DNA from: G020354785 sp964521285
GTDB taxonomy: Bacteria; Bacteroidota; Bacteroidia; Bacteroidales; UBA10428
DNA length: 16,950 nucleotides
Direction: 5' to 3'
Assembly (NCBI GenBank): GCA_964521285.1
Contig: CAZFQS010000046.1
Location: 1-16,950, forward strand
The translations under genes were made by a program, and so were the position numbers. The notes beneath the pieces are model-generated. The model was given only the letters and a program-made list of their open reading frames with translations. It was not told where the DNA came from and made no database searches. Shown piece after piece: positions 15,497 through 16,950 of the stretch; position 1 is the stretch's first letter, and every line of letters begins with the position of its first letter.

Positions 15497-15640
15497 ACGC
15501 CCTATAACACGGTGTATACCGCATACCGCAGGTCTCTATTTGATAAGTTTTAAGAATTATATAACTTGTACTAAATTGATATAGTTATTAAACAATAAAT
15601 AAGAGCGGCACGACGGCATACACGTGTCCGTTTGGCTGCA
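15497..15640 (+). repeat. attC-like recombination site C
   Basis: The 5' box GCCCTATAAC is at 15499-15508 and the 3' box GTTTGGCTGC at 15630-15639 (crossover 15630/15631). The arms GTGTATACCGCATACCGC (15512-15529) and 15605-15623 pair with one extra base on the right; all four mismatches are G-T wobbles on the bottom strand only. The two boxes of this site do not match each other. The left box matches the right box of site B' over 9 bp (TTATAGGGC) and the right box matches the left box of site D over 9 bp (TTGGCTGCA). Confidence 0.8.
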
Positions 15641-15687
15641 ATAATGGTGCGACCGAAAATGAAGTAATTTTATAAAATAATCAAGTA

Positions 15688-16887
15688 ATGAAACGATTGT
15701 TACTATTGACAATAATTATTTGTTGTTTTATTTCAAATTCATTCTCTCAATGTATTGATAATTCTTGTGAATGTGTGTACTCCCTAGCTATTAACGAAGA
15801 TACCTTGTGGATTGGGACAAAAGTCGGATTATATAAATATGATATAATTACGGGTACGAAAATTTTATATAATACAGAAAATTCTCAGTTACCAAATAAT
15901 TATGTATACGCTTTAAAATTAGGAACTGATAATTCACTCTGGATTGGAACTTATGGAGGAGGATTAGCAAATCTAAAAAACGGCGCATGGACAATATATA
16001 ATAAAACAAATTCATCTATTGCATCAAATAATATCTTCGATGTTGAAATAGTACAAGATTCTATTCTTTGGTTAGCTTCTGACAAAGGAGTAATTACTTA
16101 TAATTCTCAGGACTGGGGACTATATAATAAAGAAAATTCTTCATTAACATACGACCTTGTGTATTCCACAGCAAATGAAGGAGATTCAGTGATTTGGATT
16201 AGTGCTAACGGTGGTTTGTCTAAATATAATGGAACTTGGCATCAATACACACGTGAGAATTCGGGATTACCCCATAATATTGTTTACACGACAGAAATAA
16301 TTGGACAGAGTAAGTATATAGGCACAATGGAAGGATTAGCAACCTTTAATGGTTATGTTTGGAACACTGAATTTTCTGAAAAAACTTTGGTTGTTAAATA
16401 TGAGGCTTCTAACGGAAATATTTGGGCAGGGACTTCTTCTGGTTTAAAAAGAAGCATAGTTGATTGGGAAATTACATATAACACCAGCAATTCAATATTA
16501 ACAAATAATTATATCCAAGACCTCGTTATTGACAAATATGGAAACAAATGGATTGCTACGTGGGGAGGTGGAGTGTATCGCTTTGATAATACTGATTTTC
16601 AGAAAATAGACATCTTAACATCTGTCGTTCAGTTAAAAAGTAATTCTAATATTAAAGTATCTCCTAATCCGACGTCCGAATTGTTGAATTTAGAATTTAG
16701 CAGTATGATAGAGGATGAAGTAAAAATAGACCTTGTAAATATTCAAGGAAATATTCTTAAGAGTGTTACTAAAGAGGTATGCAATAACGTAGTTTCGATT
16801 GATATGAGTAATTTTAAAAATGGAATCATGATTTTAAAAATATATCAAAATAGCAATATGATTATAGGGAAAATAATTAAGCAATAA
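15688..16887 (+). CDS. Secreted beta-propeller (Reg_prop-type) protein with T9SS sorting domain (cassette cargo)
   Basis: A 399-aa secreted protein. Residues 1-21 form a Sec signal (ISNSFSQ, cleaved before CIDNSC). Residues about 22-305 contain repeated blades of roughly 45 residues carrying the two-component-regulator propeller signature: LWIGTKVGLYKY, LWIGTYGGGLANL, WIATWGGGVYRF and N..Y.L or N.V.. phrases between them. Residues about 322-399 are a type IX secretion C-terminal sorting domain, beginning VSPNPTSELLNLEF and ending with a short basic tail (IIGKIIKQ), so the protein crosses the outer membrane and is released or surface-attached. In hybrid sensors such propellers sense ligands, but no kinase part is present here; binding or adhesion is inferred. 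It is the sole gene of the last cassette, starting 57 bases after the boundary and ending 5 bases before site D. Confidence 0.88.
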   Translation: MKRLLLLTIIICCFISNSFSQCIDNSCECVYSLAINEDTLWIGTKVGLYKYDIITGTKILYNTENSQLPNNYVYALKLGTDNSLWIGTYGGGLANLKNGAWTIYNKTNSSIASNNIFDVEIVQDSILWLASDKGVITYNSQDWGLYNKENSSLTYDLVYSTANEGDSVIWISANGGLSKYNGTWHQYTRENSGLPHNIVYTTEIIGQSKYIGTMEGLATFNGYVWNTEFSEKTLVVKYEASNGNIWAGTSSGLKRSIVDWEITYNTSNSILTNNYIQDLVIDKYGNKWIATWGGGVYRFDNTDFQKIDILTSVVQLKSNSNIKVSPNPTSELLNLEFSSMIEDEVKIDLVNIQGNILKSVTKEVCNNVVSIDMSNFKNGIMILKIYQNSNMIIGKIIKQ

Positions 16888-16891
16888 TTAC

Positions 16892-16950
16892 TGCAGCCAA
16901 TAACTAAGGCTTCGTGTGGCTGAAAGCCAAACATGAAGCCAATGTTGCAC
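16892..16950 (+). repeat. attC-like recombination site D, short form, at the window edge
   Basis: A compact 59-bp site. The 5' box GCAGCCAATAAC (16893-16904) is followed by the hairpin GGCTTC (16908-16913) with GAAGCC (16935-16940) and GGCT (16918-16921) with AGCC (16925-16928) around a GAA loop, then the 3' box GTTGCAC (16944-16950). Two unpaired bases and one mismatch lie in the right arm; that mismatch favours the top strand, unlike those in A-C. The 3' box touches the last base of the window, so its completeness cannot be confirmed. Confidence 0.65.

Larger units (their letters stand above)
10444..16950 (+). mobile_element. Integron-like gene-cassette array of five cassettes
   Basis: Crossover points, defined as the G/TT step of each 3' box, are at 10444, 11622, 14600, 14867, 15630 and 16944. 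The cassettes are 10445-11622 (hydrolase), 11623-14600 (DUF5916 protein), 14601-14867 (no gene), 14868-15630 (membrane protein) and 15631-16944 (propeller protein). All four genes point the same way and sit upstream of their site, with 5 to 12 bases from stop codon to 5' box in three cases (about 257 in the second cassette). The 5' box of each site is complementary to the cassette's own first bases, that is, to the 3' box of the previous site, as expected after integration of circles. The array probably continues beyond the window. That it is a cassette array is well supported; whether it is classical integron or a different system is open. Confidence 0.8.

Overview
The window looks like a piece of a metagenome-assembled or draft genome from the Bacteroidota, probably a Bacteroidales/Marinilabiliales-type environmental bacterium. 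The signs are an AT-rich sequence, weak Shine-Dalgarno sites, a Bacteroidota-type small zinc-finger protein, a DUF5916-type outer-membrane protein, and a secreted propeller protein ending in a type IX secretion (T9SS) sorting domain. A run of exactly 100 N, flanked by an identical 55-bp sequence on both sides, is a scaffolding artefact and not biology.

Region 1 (1-7902) is chromosome-like and codes for carbohydrate metabolism. It holds the 3' part of a mutarotase-fold protein, a lipoprotein GH3 beta-glucosidase, and a very large GH94-like (alpha/alpha)6 protein that the false gap splits in two. All three lie on the + strand with short spacings. A separate alpha/beta hydrolase with a TTG start follows. 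A plausible reading is hydrolysis of beta-glucosides or oligosaccharides outside the cytoplasm, followed by cytoplasmic phosphorolysis or hydrolysis and anomer handling.

Region 2 (7903-10457) is an AT-rich recombination locus. A zinc-finger protein (- strand) and a 592-aa tyrosine recombinase (+ strand) diverge from a 196-bp spacer that carries helically phased ATAAACG repeats. The recombinase has the complete R-K-H-R-H-Y catalytic set. It also carries an extra upstream copy of its core-binding region and of the start of its catalytic domain, in which the catalytic Arg is lost.

Region 3 (10444-16950) is the main discovery: an integron-like gene-cassette array directly downstream of the recombinase. 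Five cassettes, all on the + strand, each end in an imperfect inverted-repeat site (59 to about 205 bp) with an AAC-containing 5' box and a GTT-containing 3' box. The 5' box of each site matches the 3' box of the PREVIOUS site (up to 14/14 bp). This is the scar pattern expected if cassettes circularise by crossing over at the GTT. Nine of ten transition mismatches in the hand-aligned stems become G-T wobble pairs only when the bottom strand folds, as in integron attC sites. The 3' boxes do not fit the canonical GTTRRRY well, and the neighbouring recombinase lacks any visible IntI-specific insertion. This could therefore be a non-classical, Bacteroidota-type cassette system.

The cargo is a secreted proline-iminopeptidase-like hydrolase, an unusually large (about 3 kb) cassette with a DUF5916 outer-membrane protein, a 267-bp cassette without a gene, a small two-helix membrane protein, and a T9SS-secreted propeller protein. 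Every cargo protein is predicted to enter or cross the envelope. No tRNA, rRNA, CRISPR array or insertion sequence was seen.
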